Shown: positions 1 to 11,540 of the stretch, one piece after another
How the letters are laid out: each line of letters starts with the position of its first letter
How positions within the stretch are numbered: position 1 is the stretch's first letter
Source: Chrysoperla carnea
Lineage: Eukaryota; Arthropoda; Insecta; Neuroptera; Chrysopidae
Direction: 5' to 3'
Assembly (NCBI RefSeq): GCF_905475395.1
Contig: NC_058341.1
Location: forward strand, 59,341,501-59,405,500
DNA: 64,000 nucleotides
Translations under genes and position numbers: made by a program
Notes under the pieces: generated by a model
Databases searched by the model: none
What the model was told of the DNA's origin: nothing
The model's input: the letters and a program-made list of their open reading frames with translations, nothing else

Positions 1-57
1 CACCGTACCAGATATGATTTCTAATAATTTTTAATATAATTTAGTTTTATAATTATA

Positions 58-155
58 GAATGTAATTTTAATTTGCCAAACAGAAATTAAATTGCTTTAT
101 TCACGGATTAATTTACGCAACTGGGGTTTTGTTCGTTATGATGTCTAGAACAAAG
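58..155 (+). repeat. Dispersed repeat, copy 1 (partner near 10340-10437)
   Basis: A segment beginning GAATGTAATTTTAATTT and running through an ACAGAAAT block to a GTTCG-like end resembles 10340-10437 in the same orientation, with scattered mismatches and indels. The pair brackets the CCDC13-like gene. No terminal repeats are visible and the family is unknown. Confidence 0.5.
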
Positions 156-660
156 TAAAAAAAACAGGTATGCTCTTCGATATTATAAAAATCCACCAAT
201 CACATTGCGGAGCTATCAATCTTAGCATTTCTTAGTTTTAACCAACGAGCACTAACGTTTAATTCAAATAATTTTTAAATTAATTTTAACAATTTAAAAA
301 AAATTATTGCTGCAATCTGGATTATACTTTTACAACAAATTATTTTTATTTGTAAAAAAAATATAATCTAATTTTGTTTTAATTTGGAATGAGCTCAACT
401 TTTTTATATGCCTTGGTTGAAACTAGTTTTACAGCGGTAAAATTTTTAATTTGTCGTAAACATTTCAGCTGTTGCTAATTTAAACAAAATGATAAAATAT
501 TAAATTCTTGATATTTATTGCTATTTATGACATCTATTATGTTTTGAAATTAATGATGTCAACAAAAATTTTAAGTCATAAACAGATATCTTAAAAACCT
601 TACAAATGCTATTTTCAACAAAAAATCATTTAAATTTTTCTATTGATTTGTTCAAATATT

Positions 661-703
661 GGCTGGTATTAACTAGCCAATAGTGTCGAATTAATATTCG
701 ACA
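661..703. repeat. Two adjacent short palindromes
   Basis: GGCT...AGCC pairs across 661-678. Directly after it, TGTCGAATTAATATTCGACA (684-703) is an almost perfect 20-bp palindrome. Two hairpins in a row may be the end of a decayed foldback element; no function can be assigned. Confidence 0.4.
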
Positions 704-1342
704 TTATAACGTAACCGTAATCGCCGATCTAACAATTATAAAATATCACAATTGTGCGGTTTTTTTATGATACCGACATCATAACGAACCAAATAGCGAA
801 TTTTCTAAAGTTACTCTTGTTTTACTCTAATTTTTTTAGTGTGTTTATTTTCTTGATTAATTTTCTAAAAATTCTATTGTTTTTTTTATTTGATACATAT
901 AATTATAATCAATTTATGTAAAATTGGAGAATATTAAGAAAAATATATTAATTTTATAACAAACATTTTAATTTCGATTCCTAAAATATCCTTAAAATAG
1001 TTACACAATTTGCGACTCCAAAATACTGAACTGACCTCTACTGATTTAAATATGAAATGAGGAGGAGGGTGTAAACATTACCTCAGAACGTATGATTAAA
1101 TGATATAAAAAGGTAATATCTGCTAATTAACTTACGAACTAAAGTTGTGAATATTATAAAATAGAAAATATGTTCTATTGTTTTATGATTGTTTATGCCA
1201 TGGAGATAGATGTGTTTACCTCCTCTTCAACCGCCATTAAAGTGCCACCCTATTTTTTTCCAGTTATCAAAACATAGCCGCTGTGCAAAACGAAGTTGCC
1301 GCTTTCTGCCTCTATCGGGAAGAAAAACAGTATACACACCAC

Positions 1343-1416
1343 GGGAGCAAGTAAAGAATGTCTAAAATTTAATGTTTATTCCCTCGGCTTCTGAGACATT
1401 CTTTACTTTTGCTCCC
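1343..1416. repeat. Short foldback (hairpin) repeat
   Basis: Arms GGGAGCAAGTAAAGAATG (from 1343) and CATTCTTTACTTTTGCTCCC (ending 1416) are inverted copies differing by a 2-bp indel, with a ~30-bp loop. The size fits a miniature foldback element or a hairpin transcript. No target duplication is obvious. Confidence 0.55.
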
Positions 1417-2618
1417 TAGATGTGCAACAATGCAATAGGCCTTTTCATCGATTTCCTATTGTTTCGTACGGTTGTCAAAAAACCTATTCAAGTGAAGAAA
1501 AGAAATATCTTTTTTCTTTATCAAACAGCGCCTTTTGACAAAGATAAAAGAAACGTCTTTACCTGAACAGTTTTTTGACATATGTCCGAAACAAAAAAGA
1601 ATCATTTTTGTAAATGAAAAGGTAGATAACAGATTCAGAATTGTGATCTTTAAACATAGTAAAGTAAAAAAATTTATAAACGCAAAATTTAATACAAAAA
1701 AATTTTTCACGGTAAAATTTTGGAGCTAAAAAATATTTGCTCCAATTTAAAAAAAAAAAAAAATTTTTTTTACGCTTTGTAAAAAAATATTTTGACGATT
1801 TCAAAACTTATGAAAAATATTAACCCCTCTTCTTCCACTCCCTTAAAATGGAGTTGGTTTTATTCCTATTATTCAAACTTTCAACACTCCCATTGAATTT
1901 GCAATCTTTTATCTTTTATAGTTTCGTAAATACGTCTGAAAACTAAACTTGGGAAAAGCTCTCCCTTTTACGCTCTTAAAATCAAGTGGGAACAAGCTAC
2001 ATGCTAATTTTCTATCTCTTATAGTTTACGAGAAAGTTGATCGCTCAGTTAAGTACGATGGGTTACCAATTTGTTCCTGACTCGATTACAAGAACTTTTA
2101 TTTATCATTTTTCAAAAAATGGGGATAAAACTTAATTAGGAATATTTGATAGCTTTGTTTTAATATCAACCCTCAAAAATTCTTATACAGATTTCCATTT
2201 TTTTGTTTTTTTATAATTCTTACGATTTTTTTTTACTGTATCTATGCATTATACTTTTGAAACACTTTGTATCTTTAGCAAATTTCCCTTCAATGATCAT
2301 TTTTCGAAAAAATAACTTCAAATGTCTATAGATCCTAATAGATGAAACAAATAACGATTCCGGTGAGTGTCTTTCTGCACTTGAGCGACTCAAGTTGGCC
2401 TCCACCTACACTGAAGATTATTGAATACCAAAGTCGGGTTTTTTAAAATTATTTTTTTCAAGAAAAAAAAAAACAAAAAAAGTAAACGTCAAATAATTTT
2501 TTCTACAAAACCTACATTTTTTTATTTTTATTTGCCATTCTGTTAATTGGCTCCCCTGTTAATTTATTCATGCGAAAAAAGATTTATAGTGATTGGCAAG
2601 AAATTTACCAAATACAAA

Positions 2619-2747
2619 ATGAATGAAACCGAAGACAAATTACCAATTGATGTAAATTTATCATTGGACGCAATAAAAGTACCTAGGATGCCAAATGACA
2701 TATTATTTCCTAGTGAATTAAATAAACAACTTCGTGAAAATGTTCAG
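2619..2747 (+). CDS. CCDC13: CCDC13-like exon 1 (residues 1-43, start codon)
   Basis: Starts MNETEDKLPIDVN; ends LNKQLRENVQ just before a GTGGGA donor, phase 0. The N-terminus is acidic and not coiled coil; the last dozen residues begin the first helix, which continues directly in exon 2. The ATG is preceded by AAA, a favourable insect context. Any 5' untranslated exon is not identifiable. Confidence 0.75.
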
Positions 2748-5700
2748 GTGGGATGTATGGCTTTATCTTTACATTCAAGCTATAGTTATCAAACGATGAA
2801 ACCCGAAAGTTGGGGCGAGGCTTTTTTCAGATTTATTTCGTACTGTTGATTCAGATTTACTCCACAAATCGAATCTGATCTTACCTTCGTTTACATCAAG
2901 GTACTAGTAATACTAGTATTCACCGATATCAACCCTCAGTACAAAGCGGCATCAGGGAGTGATAAATATTTTTGAGCAATAGATTCCAAAACACGAAAGT
3001 AAAAATTTTCTAATGAGCATGATAAGATTGTAGATAATGCCTTTTTTTTTAAATGGCAATCAAGTAAAAAAACAAAAAATATGAAAATTTTTTTTTTGGC
3101 ATGTTTTAAAAACGAAAAGTGGGAGAGTGATAACAGGGAATAGTTTTACAAAACAATATTCCGGGGCTTAAAAGAAGGCAGTTTAAGTTTTCGTACGATA
3201 GAAGAAAAATCGCAGTGCAATTATTATTTCAGAAGATATAGGATTTTTAATCCAGAAGTTTCAATTTTGCTCATTTTCAAGCTAAATAAACAAGCTTTCG
3301 AGTGTTCTTAATAAAATTTCGAGTGTTCTCAACTGGATTCTAGTTAGTTTCAAAAGTACATACACAGTCAAATGGGCTGGATGTGGTTATGTACAACTTG
3401 ACCTATCACATGCCCAGCGCAAAATCCTAGTAATCAAGATGAATTTGACGTAGCTACTTCTTGATTCGGTAATTTGCGGAGCATCTTGCTATGGGGATGA
3501 CATGCTCAGTTGAAAAGAGCATTTGAGATAACACTTCTCGCGCTAAAGATATCGCTGCCTTGTTCCCTATAATGCCAGAGTGAAACCCTGTATGACTGTG
3601 TACCAGTATGGATACTCTGTATAAATATAAGTATTATATAAAGTTTGTTTTGTAGGATTTAAAAAAAGAAAATGAATTTCTAAAATCAATGAACGAACAA
3701 AAAAATTACGAAATTGAAGAATTACAATCAAAATTAGAATCTTTGGAAGGGAAATTAAAGCAGTATGAACATTTTAATAGTCTGTCATCAACTCAATCTA
3801 GTCATACAGATTTAGCAACAACTAAAATTGTTGAATTGAGTAAAAGGATACGTGAATTAAACGCTGAATTAGGATCGTATCGAACAAAATGTGGACAACT
3901 AGAAAATAAAATTAAGCAATTAACTGTTGAACAAACACAAGTAGAAAAACCAGAATTCGAAGGTACCTGGTCCAAACAATCAAATATAATATATTAGTTT
4001 AACAATGCAAATATTTCGTGTCGGATTAAAAAATTTTTTGGCGCTAACACTTAATATATTACGACACTTTAGAAAAATGGGTGTAATACCCTACTAGCGA
4101 TCTCGAAAGCATATGAGCTTTTTAATAATAAATTATTGATACTGATGTCAGAATTAAATTTTAAAATTCAAGGATTCTTTTCTTCCTCAAATGTAGGTAT
4201 ATACAACATCATTAAAATTTAAAATTCCGTAATTCCGTAAAATTCCATTGATTGTAATTTAAATCTACTTGATTTAACTATATTTTACTTAGAAGTGTTC
4301 CACTGTTTTCAGAGAAAAAAGAAGAAAATCCCGATCAAATAAAAATATTATCAGACAAATTGGCAGCAACATCGAAAAAATTATTTGAAGTTAAAAATTT
4401 AAATATACAATTAACAAACGAATTAAAACAGGCAAATAGATTGTTATCACAAGAGATTGGTGAAAGTTTTACATCGATTACAAATTTATCACATACAAAT
4501 TCAAATTGGCGTGGCCGGGCCCAACAAATTATTAGTTTACAGCAAAAACTTAGTGAATTACAAGAAAAATTAAGTATAACTCCAATTGAAAAAGGTAAAA
4601 GTAACTTTCTAATATCTTAGTTTAAGAATTTATGAACTCCGCAGCATTCAACATTCTTCTTATCAGGAATGACCACGGAAACCGTTGCGGACGTTTCCAA
4701 AATCTCATTTAACAATTCTATAGATGTGATTTAAAATTTTCTTGAACCTGACCTTAAAATACAAAGTTTATCCGATTGGACGCTATTAGGCTACTCTAAG
4801 GATTCTAGGCTACTGGATTCGATTACTTCGTTCTTATCAAAACGATGACAATGTGATCAATTCTACCGCTCCCATTAATTTTAATGTTCACACTGCCGCT
4901 GCCTGGATTCGAACCCGCAACGCCATTTAGGCTCTCAGGTAGTTAATTACAAAAAAAAAAACAAAAAAATGGCGGTAAGACTCGAAGAAGACTTTTATTT
5001 TTTTGTCAAACAGGAAATTTTTTTTATTTGTAGGCACCATTTCACAGTTAGGCCTTTTTGAAAACTTACTTCAGTATATAAAAATAACTAAGAAAAATGT
5101 TTGTGCAGACTTAAATCTCGCACGGCTTGTAATAATGGTCTGGGGCCTAGATAATTAGTTAAGCTTGGCAGCGGTTTTTTTTATTCACATGTACTGTTTG
5201 CTTAGTCGTGAGAAATTTTTCAAGCTCAATGCATATTTATTAAATAAAAACTCAAAAATCTTTGGAATAGTTTATTGGCGGTAGGCTGACCACCCTAAGA
5301 AGCTGGTTTACCTCTCTATAAATGTTTCCTAGCTACGCTTTATATACCAATGAGTACATCGGAGTATAAAGATAAATTGAGCGGGATGCTTAATATACAA
5401 ATAACGATGCTTGCATGTCTAAAGAATATTTGAAAATAATTTTTCATACACCACTTTTTTTATTGAAATATATATCCCAAATAAACCAAGAGCGAGTAAT
5501 CAAATCTTATCACTCCTCATCTATACGGAGCCACATTTGTACATACCAAGTTTAGCCGAACCGGTCTATTTTGAGCTTAACTTTACAATTTCTGTTTCTG
5601 AATTCATTTTCTAATAAATGAGACTAAACCAGATCTAAGATGTTTTTCTTTAAGCTATAAACTCATTTCATCCGTAGAAATATCAACAAATACAATTGCT

Positions 5701-8395
5701 TTGAGACAAATAGAATCAAATAAACGTCAGATTCAAGAACAGTTAACACGTGAATTAAGTACGACGAAAACAACATTAGAAGAAACTAAAAAGAAGTTAG
5801 ACGGTTCACGGGCACGATCTAAAGTTCTCGAGAATGATTTGAATACGTTAAAAACAAAATTAAATACTTTGATGGAAAAAAGTGAACATGATAATCAGCT
5901 AATTCAAGTTTTAACGGTTGGTGAAGATTTATAAATTTTAATATTTTAAAAAAAAACTTAGACACTACGAATAAACTAAAAAAATTAGCTCAATAAAAAC
6001 GCCGTGACTGCTGAAAAATAACTCACTGCAAATGATTTAATAATCCAGGGAATAAACAATAATTAAAAATCGAACTTCGGAATAATTCCCAGAAAGCTAG
6101 ATTATTGTATGAACCTTCTATTTGTGGTTCTAAACAAAGTCCCAAAAGTCGGCCCACCGATCCGTATGCGGCTAACTAATTTTGATCTAAATTATAGAGA
6201 GTTGGTCTTATTTTAGGAATTAGCATCCTAATCTGATATTATCATTACGCTCTGTATTATTATGTTAGCCTTCGTTACATTAACTGTATAATAATTTCAG
6301 AGCTAATATTAAATAAAAACTGATCTATTTTAGGGTGAAATAAAAGTTGTTGAAAGTAATTATAAAGATAAATCTCAAGCACTAAAAGAGCAATATGATA
6401 AATTACAAGTACAGCATAATACATTAATGTCAGACATGCAACGTGAACGCGATAGACAAGATAATTTACAAAAATTATTACTTGAAAGAGAGGCGAAAAT
6501 TGATGAGTTAAAATCACAAATACGTGAATACCAGAATCAGAAAACTTCCTCAATGATGACAGTACCAAATGAAGCTGATGTTAAACATCAATCAACATTG
6601 CCAATGATATCACAGGTTTGTATAAATAAAAAATCAATTTAACTGCCGGTCAATGTGGGCACAGGCATATAGATCTTCAAAAAAATTGTTTCTCTTAAAA
6701 AAGCTGATTTAAGTGTGCACATTTTTGTTTTTTTTTCGACTTTCTAGCTTCAAAATTGACCGAGATATGCCAATTTTAAAATAGAATTATTTTGCTCATT
6801 CAATCAAATGAAAAATGATCCATCATGTAAACCGAGATAGAACAAAAGTTTAAATGTAAAAGGTATTCATATAAAAAAATTAACAACTTTAACTCGCAGA
6901 ATTAACTTGAATTGAAAAATAGTGACAGAATATCACATTTTGACATAAAATGCCCTTTGCTCGAAAAAAATCATCTTATTTTATTGACTTTATGACCTAA
7001 CATGAATAGATTCAAAATTTAGAACAGGGTAGCATTAAAAAAATTTCTTCCAGATACTTTATCTGGATGCATGACTTATTGGCCCTGGTCTAGTATAAGA
7101 CATTTATAATGTTTATGCTTTTATAACAATTAGGAAGAAAAAGCAGTTTTTAAAGCTGCCGAAGTAGAGCGTAAACGGTTATTGGAAATGGTATCGGCAT
7201 TAAATATGCAGGTTGATAATCTGCGTGGTAAACTAGATGATTTGCAACTGAATTTGAAACGTGAAAAACAAAAATCAAATAAGTTGAATATGAAAATTAA
7301 TCGATTAGAATCAGACAAAACTATGAATCGTACAATATCAACATACTCAAATCGTAATAGTTTGATGAAATTAAACAGTACAACCAGTTTAGTTCCCCTG
7401 CAAGAACCATCTGAAGAATTGAAAAATAAGTATGTATTGTTTTTAGTTTTTATTCATATAGACTGTTATTATCTAGCCCACAAAATGAATCGTGGGCTCC
7501 ACTAGCGATAAGGGAGAAGATATTACCAATATCCAAGAGAATACCATTCTATTCTAATCTGGGCACTATTCGTTTATTTTTTTGAGGCTCTTTCTAATAG
7601 TCTAGTCCGATAATTGCTAGTTCCGTAGTCACTTATAAAGACAAATAGGCTGGACAGTAACCACAGGCCAAGAGGAAACGACTCAGGTATAAACTTAGAA
7701 AAGGTGGAAGGGGTGAATACATTAAGGAAGATATTTGTAAACTTAGCCGATGATTTCAGAAAATGAGAAAGCTGAATTTATTATTACTTTTTCTTAAAAA
7801 TTAGCAAATATTCGTAGTTGAGTTTTTTCTGGTAAGAGATAGAGGAAAATTGCCAGAAAGGTTAATTTTTATAAAAAGAACCCAAAGAACAAACAACTGT
7901 TGTTTGCAACATTTTTCTAATAAAGTTAATAAATTCGACGTGAAATCTATCGAACAAAACTTGACTTGGTGACTTAATAAAGAAAAGCACAGAAACGGAT
8001 TCAGCCCCCAAACAAGGTTGTGATCAGCCACCTGAAAATCGGCCAAGCGCGAATCGGAGTATAAACTTGCTCATGTTCGATATAGTGCATTCCTACAAAG
8101 GAGATGCTTACGAAATATATCCTGCTATAAATTGTAAAATTTTTTCGCTATCAGAAAAAATTTTTAATTAAGAACTAAATGACTATTAAACCAGCAGTAA
8201 ATGGAAATTTGCCTTACTTTTAGATTAGAAATATGTGAAGAACAAATATTATTATTACAAACACGAATACAAACATTAGAGGAAGAGAAAAAGTTGGATT
8301 TTGAAAATTTTACTATGATGTTAGAAAATACACGAAATGTATTCCATGAAGAGCTTACTCAACAGACTGTTAAATTGGAAGATGATTGTGAATAA
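2619..8395 (+). CDS. CCDC13: CCDC13-like coiled-coil protein, complete seven-exon model
   Basis: Join of 2619-2747, 3656-3962, 4313-4594, 5678-5916, 6334-6615, 7134-7429 and 8224-8395: 1707 nt, 568 residues plus stop, in frame across all six introns. The product is almost wholly coiled coil (Glu/Lys/Gln/Leu-rich). Blocks recalled from vertebrate CCDC13 recur in the same order: ATTKIVELSKR, NWRGRAQQI, SRARSKVLE with LMEKSEHDNQLI, EREAKIDEL, AAEVERKRL, and a final LEEEKK...LENTRNVFHEEL. Human CCDC13 is about 715 residues, so this is somewhat shorter, mainly in linkers. The vertebrate protein is known at centriolar satellites and is needed for cilium formation; a role in sperm or sensory-neuron cilia here is inference. 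The first ATG with frame-compatible splicing is at 2619; an upstream in-frame TTG at 2547 is not a likely start. Convergent with Lasp. Confidence 0.85.
3656..3962 (+). CDS. CCDC13: CCDC13-like exon 2 (residues 44-145)
   Basis: Acceptor TTTTGTAG precedes GATTTAAAA. It encodes a long coiled coil with the family block LATTKIVELSKRIRELN, close to the vertebrate VATKIVELSKK segment. A Ser/Gln/Thr-rich break (SLSSTQSSHTD) interrupts the helix. The donor reads GTACCT, weaker than the usual GTAAGT, but it is the one that gives phase 1 and joins exon 3 in frame. Confidence 0.8.
4313..4594 (+). CDS. CCDC13: CCDC13-like exon 3 (residues 146-239)
   Basis: Acceptor TGTTTTCAG; donor GTAAAAG, phase 1 at both ends. 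It holds the most diagnostic block, NWRGRAQQIISLQQKLSELQ, nearly the vertebrate TWRGRAQQILVLQSKVQEL. Upstream, LLSQEIGESFTSI parallels the vertebrate VLAREVGEDI segment. Confidence 0.88.
4840..4940 (-). repeat. tRNA-like SINE remnant in CCDC13 intron 3
   Basis: On the - strand, GGCGTTGCGGGTTCGAATCC contains a consensus-like Pol III B box (GGTTCGAATCC) and is followed by a G/C-richer tail (CAGGCAGCGGCAGTGTGAAC). No convincing A box or cloverleaf is present, so I read it as the head of a decayed tRNA-derived SINE, not a tRNA gene. Confidence 0.4.
5678..5916 (+). CDS. CCDC13: CCDC13-like exon 4 (residues 240-319)
   Basis: Acceptor CATCCGTAG. It encodes LDGSRARSKVLENDLNTLK and LMEKSEHDNQLIQVL, matching the vertebrate segment FEGMRSRNKLL...LVEKGRHDDELIDAL. 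The donor is unusual, GTTGGT. The better-looking GTGAAG four bases downstream would put exon 5 into an immediate TGA, so 5916 is preferred. Confidence 0.78.
6334..6615 (+). CDS. CCDC13: CCDC13-like exon 5 (residues 320-413)
   Basis: Acceptor CTATTTTAG, donor GTTTGT, phase 0 at both ends. Continuous coiled coil with LLLEREAKIDELKSQI, aligning with vertebrate VAEREAKVRQLEMEI, then a non-helical Ser/Thr/Met/Pro linker (SSMMTVPNEADV). Confidence 0.82.
6815..6895 (+). repeat. Diverged copy of the R1 core module (intron 5)
   Basis: Within CCDC13 intron 5 the stretch ATGTAAACCGAGATAGAACA followed by AAAGTTTAAATGTAAAA and a TTAACAACTTTAA block matches the middle of the R1 family (its CTTGTAAACCGTTAGAGATA region). 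The R1 ends are not recognisable, so this is an old fragment or an independent carrier of the same core. Confidence 0.5.
7134..7429 (+). CDS. CCDC13: CCDC13-like exon 6 (residues 414-511)
   Basis: Acceptor CAATTAG, donor GTATGT, ending in phase 2. Encodes FKAAEVERKRLLEMVSALN, matching vertebrate LWQAAEVERDRLTEFVTVL. A Ser/Asn/Thr-rich non-helical tail follows (STYSNRNSLMKLNSTTSLV), where vertebrate proteins also have a disordered linker. Confidence 0.85.
8224..8395 (+). CDS. CCDC13: CCDC13-like exon 7 (residues 512-568, stop)
   Basis: Acceptor CTTACTTTTAG completes a split Lys codon. Encodes ICEEQILLLQTRIQTLEEEK and FTMMLENTRNVFHEELTQQ, then TAA at 8393-8395. The vertebrate C-terminus (EEDFRMYHEILGQVKSVFLQAL) has the same layout, so the gene ends at the expected place. 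An AATAAA at 8542-8547 could serve as polyadenylation signal. Confidence 0.83.
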
Positions 8396-8738
8396 GAATT
8401 ATGTTTTTGAAATGTATAATTAATCTCCTTGAAATATATTTATTGTTAGTCATGTCAAATATGTTTTCATTAAATCCAAATCACGGTGTATCTCATTTAC
8501 TTTCCCAATCAAATAACCCCCCTCCTCTTTTCAAAACCAAGAATAAATCGATACAAATTAACCAATACAATCATAACTGGGTGAATAAGATCTGGAAAAT
8601 CGAGAAACCTCTATAAGTGAGAAACAGTTCAAATCGTTTCCCCCTCTTTTACTCCGTCGACATCTGTAAATGGGACTGCTAATTGATTATAAGAGCACCT
8701 TACTAAATTTTCATTCGTTTTGTAGCTTTTTTGTCAAT

Positions 8739-9386
8739 TATACCATGTATATATGAAATATTTTCATTGTACCATGTATATATGAATTATATCAAGGTAT
8801 ACTAAGTTTAGTCTCATGTTTGTAACGCTTAAAAATATTGATTCTACGAATAAAATTTTGGTATAGTTGTTCATAAAATCACTTATTTATTCCATTTCCG
8901 ATTGTCCGTCTGCCTCTCTGTGGACACGATAACTCAAAAACGAAAAGAGATATATAGCTGAATTTTTTATAGCGTGGCAGGATGTAAAATGGAGTTGAGT
9001 TCATAAATGAGCACGATAGGTTAATCGGGTATTGGGTCCGTACGACCCATCTTGTAAACCGTTAGAGATATAACAAAAGTTTAATTGTAAAAAATGCTCC
9101 TTATAAAAAAATAAACAACTTTTGTTTGAAACATTTTTTCGTAAATATCACTGTTTACCCTCGAGGGTGCAAAATATATTAGAAAATTGTATAGTATGTA
9201 TTATATGGGAATTACAGTCATGTGTGTGTGGCGCCACAGTCGTGTTATATGTACACGACTGTAGTTATCTAAGAGTGTCTATCTTTCTTTACTTACATGA
9301 CGTAAAAAACGAACGATTGCGTAATCAACACTGTATATACATGGTATTTCAACAATTAACTCAGTTAATTAGTTATTTTCACTTGT
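8739..9386 (+). mobile_element. R1 family element, copy 1 (near full length, + orientation)
   Basis: Begins ACCATGTATATATGAA and ends GTTATTTTCACTTGT. It carries the landmarks of the family in order: a GTATACTAAGTTTAGTC block, a TCCGTCTG-type block, GATAACTCAAAAACGAAAAG, GGGTCCGTACGACCCATC, the GTTAGAGATA core, GTTTACCC and a TATACATGGTATTTC block. The first ~30 bp are duplicated in tandem here. No protein is encoded. The short CAATTAACTCAGTTAATT hairpin before the 3' end recalls Helitron/Helentron-type non-autonomous elements, but assignment is inference. Confidence 0.75.
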
Positions 9387-9841
9387 TTTCAAATAAAATC
9401 ACAGTAACCCAATAATAGGAAAAAAATGAATAAATGATTAAATATTTTTTTTAAAATCAATTAATAATATATTGTATATTTGCAGAACATATTAATAAAT
9501 GAATAAATTGTAAAACATAATATATATAATATGTATAATAGATATTAAAGCATTTCAATTACAATTCTTTTTTTTTTTATTAATTAAACTTTATTATTCT
9601 TATTTTTAATTAAATTGGCAATCATTAAAGTTATTATCAAGCATATTAGTTATAAATTAGATTTCTCCTATTATATTTTATATTCATCAGAACAAACATT
9701 TTATATTTACCATTTAGTTTTTTAATTCTTGGTTTCAAGTTTTTCCATAATATAGAATCTTTCTCAAATAGTAAAAACTATGCAGTTATTAGTTAATTGG
9801 CATCCATTCGAAGACGTTTGTTACAACCAGTTTATTATACC

Positions 9842-10001
9842 ATTATTTTTGCATTTTAATTATCTTTCTTTTGATACCGATTTTGATTGGTTAACAGATC
9901 GGTGTAGATATGTTCATATCATATGAACAGATAAGTCAAACCAATCTGTTAATCAATCGAAATTGGTATCAGAAGAAAGATAATTTAATTACAAAAATAA
10001 T
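9842..10001. repeat. Foldback MITE, ~160 bp
   Basis: The left arm (ATTATTTTTGCATTTTAAT, TTATCTTTCTT, TGATACCGATTTTGATTGG, TTAACAGATCGGT) is mirrored by the right arm (ACCAATCTGTTAAT, CGAAATTGGTATCAGAAGAA, AGATAATTTAATTAC, AAAAATAAT). Arms are near 65 bp with a small CATATCATATG loop. Long arms and a tiny loop indicate a miniature foldback element. Confidence 0.7.
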
Positions 10002-10339
10002 TGTTTAGGTTTGATTAAAATTAATTCAATTAAAAATAACCATGAACACTCTTCGGTAGACAAGGTACCAAAGGCTTGGTAATCAATCAATAAAATTTCG
10101 TAAAAAAATCATCTGGTTATCATCATATAAGTGAAGGTGGACTTTCATTTCTGATTTTCGCCGAATTTTCAACTGAGGATGATTGGGCGACTCTTCTATG
10201 TTTAAATATGTGAGGCGACTTAAATTAAAATTTTCTAGCAACCCTGGAGGGCTGTTACGTTTACTAGTGCGTATCCCCTATCTACAGCAAATCATTTTAG
10301 TATGGTTGTAATTTTAATACGCTTTAGTTGTACAAATAA

Positions 10340-10437
10340 AGAATGTAATTTTAATTTAACAGACAGAAATTTGGTTCCTTTATTAATACGCATTCGGCGT
10401 TAGTTAATGCAACCGTTCTTAGGTGCAAAACGAACTT
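10340..10437 (+). repeat. Dispersed repeat, copy 2 (partner near 58-155)
   Basis: Shares GAATGTAATTTTAATTT, a following ACAGAAATT block and a final reading of TTAATGCAACCG...GTGCAAAACGAAC with the copy near the window start, about 75-80% alike by eye. Unknown family. Confidence 0.45.
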
Positions 10438-11075
10438 TATCCTTACCTAATTTTATTATTTAAAAAAAAAAAAATCTCGAAATTCAATCGCTCTAAAATT
10501 CACTCTCGAAAATCATAACAAAATTAAATTCTGGCCAATCTATATGATAAATATAAATTATGATAAGAAAAATCTGAAATATAACTCTAAACATGATCCA
10601 GCTTTATTTATTTATTAAAATAAACTTAAATAAAAAACATTTTAACATATTATTTATATTCAAAAAGAAAATCTCATTTCATATTTTTTTAAGACTCATC
10701 AAAAATCAAAATAATAATAATAAAAATATTATTATGGAAATTAAAAAATTGCATTATTTAACAGCCATATAAAAATACTTTTAATTAAATTGTTAAAAAT
10801 TATATAAAAATAATACCTAAAAAAAACTCATTAGAAAAATTTCACAATTAATTATTTAAATAATTATAAAAAATATTTATATATATAACAGTGACCTTAT
10901 TTATAAATAAGTAGATTTTTTTTTCAAGTTAATTATTCAAATTAATAAAACTTATATAATAGTTGAAACAAAATGAAAAATCGGAATAGTGTTGACATCA
11001 TTGAAATATAAAATTATTGTTTTTAAATACTTGTGTATTATAAAATAGACCAATAGAAAAAATAAATTCTAAGAT

Positions 11076-11540
11076 CAGAGGCGAATTATTCATGAGGCAC
11101 AGTAGGCACGTGCTTACAGGCGCCAGCTTACTAAGGGGTGCGCGCGTGGAAGTTTTTTAACAACCCTAAAATTAATTGTGTAAGTATGCAAATAATTACA
11201 GTCCGTTGATATAAGCATTTGTACAGTTATTCAAATGTATGACAATCTGATTCATATTATTTCTGCAGAAAGCTTTTTAACTCTCAATTGTCAAAAAATA
11301 TGAACAGGACGCAAAGAGGGCACAGCAGAGAAAGCTCCAAGTTCATTAAACACATTCATAGTGACAGTATATGCAGAAATTATAGAAAGACTTGTGGTTG
11401 AATTTCAAAAGAGGCGAGAATTGTAAAGCAATTTTTACAGGTTCCAACGCGATTTTACAGGTTTTAATAAATATTTTTATTATGGGGAGAACTAATTTTT
11501 AAAACTACATTCGGAATTAAAATTTCTTAATCCGCCTCTG
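11076..11540. mobile_element. hAT-like non-autonomous element (MITE)
   Basis: Left end CAGAGGCGAATTATTCATG, right end TTCTTAATCCGCCTCTG: imperfect terminal inverted repeats of the CAGAGGCGG type typical of hAT elements. The flanking octamers TCTAAGAT and TTTAAAAT agree at 6 of 8 positions, fitting an old 8-bp target duplication. The 465-bp body encodes no transposase. A related half-element lies near 19390-19490 in a Lasp intron. Confidence 0.6.

Larger units (their letters stand above)
1..2618. other. Intergenic region upstream of the CCDC13-like gene
   Basis: AT-rich sequence with no convincing coding exon. Short open frames between 1456 and 2405 are low-complexity Phe/Lys/Asn-rich translations of A/T runs with no splice-compatible structure or recognisable motif. 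The region holds two small palindromes and one half of a dispersed repeat pair, listed separately. No clear promoter element can be assigned before the start codon at 2619. Confidence 0.6.

Noticed and set aside
1456..1804. Overlapping open frames on both strands
   Set aside because: They arise from A/T homopolymers, overlap each other on opposite strands and show no recognisable protein features.
2547..2618. Longer N-terminus for the CCDC13-like protein
   Set aside because: The upstream in-frame codon is TTG, not ATG, and the extra residues look like translated noncoding sequence. The ATG at 2619 is preferred.
5917..5920. Alternative donor GTGAAG for CCDC13 exon 4
   Set aside because: It would shift exon 5 so that TGA follows at once. 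Only the GTTGGT donor keeps the frame.
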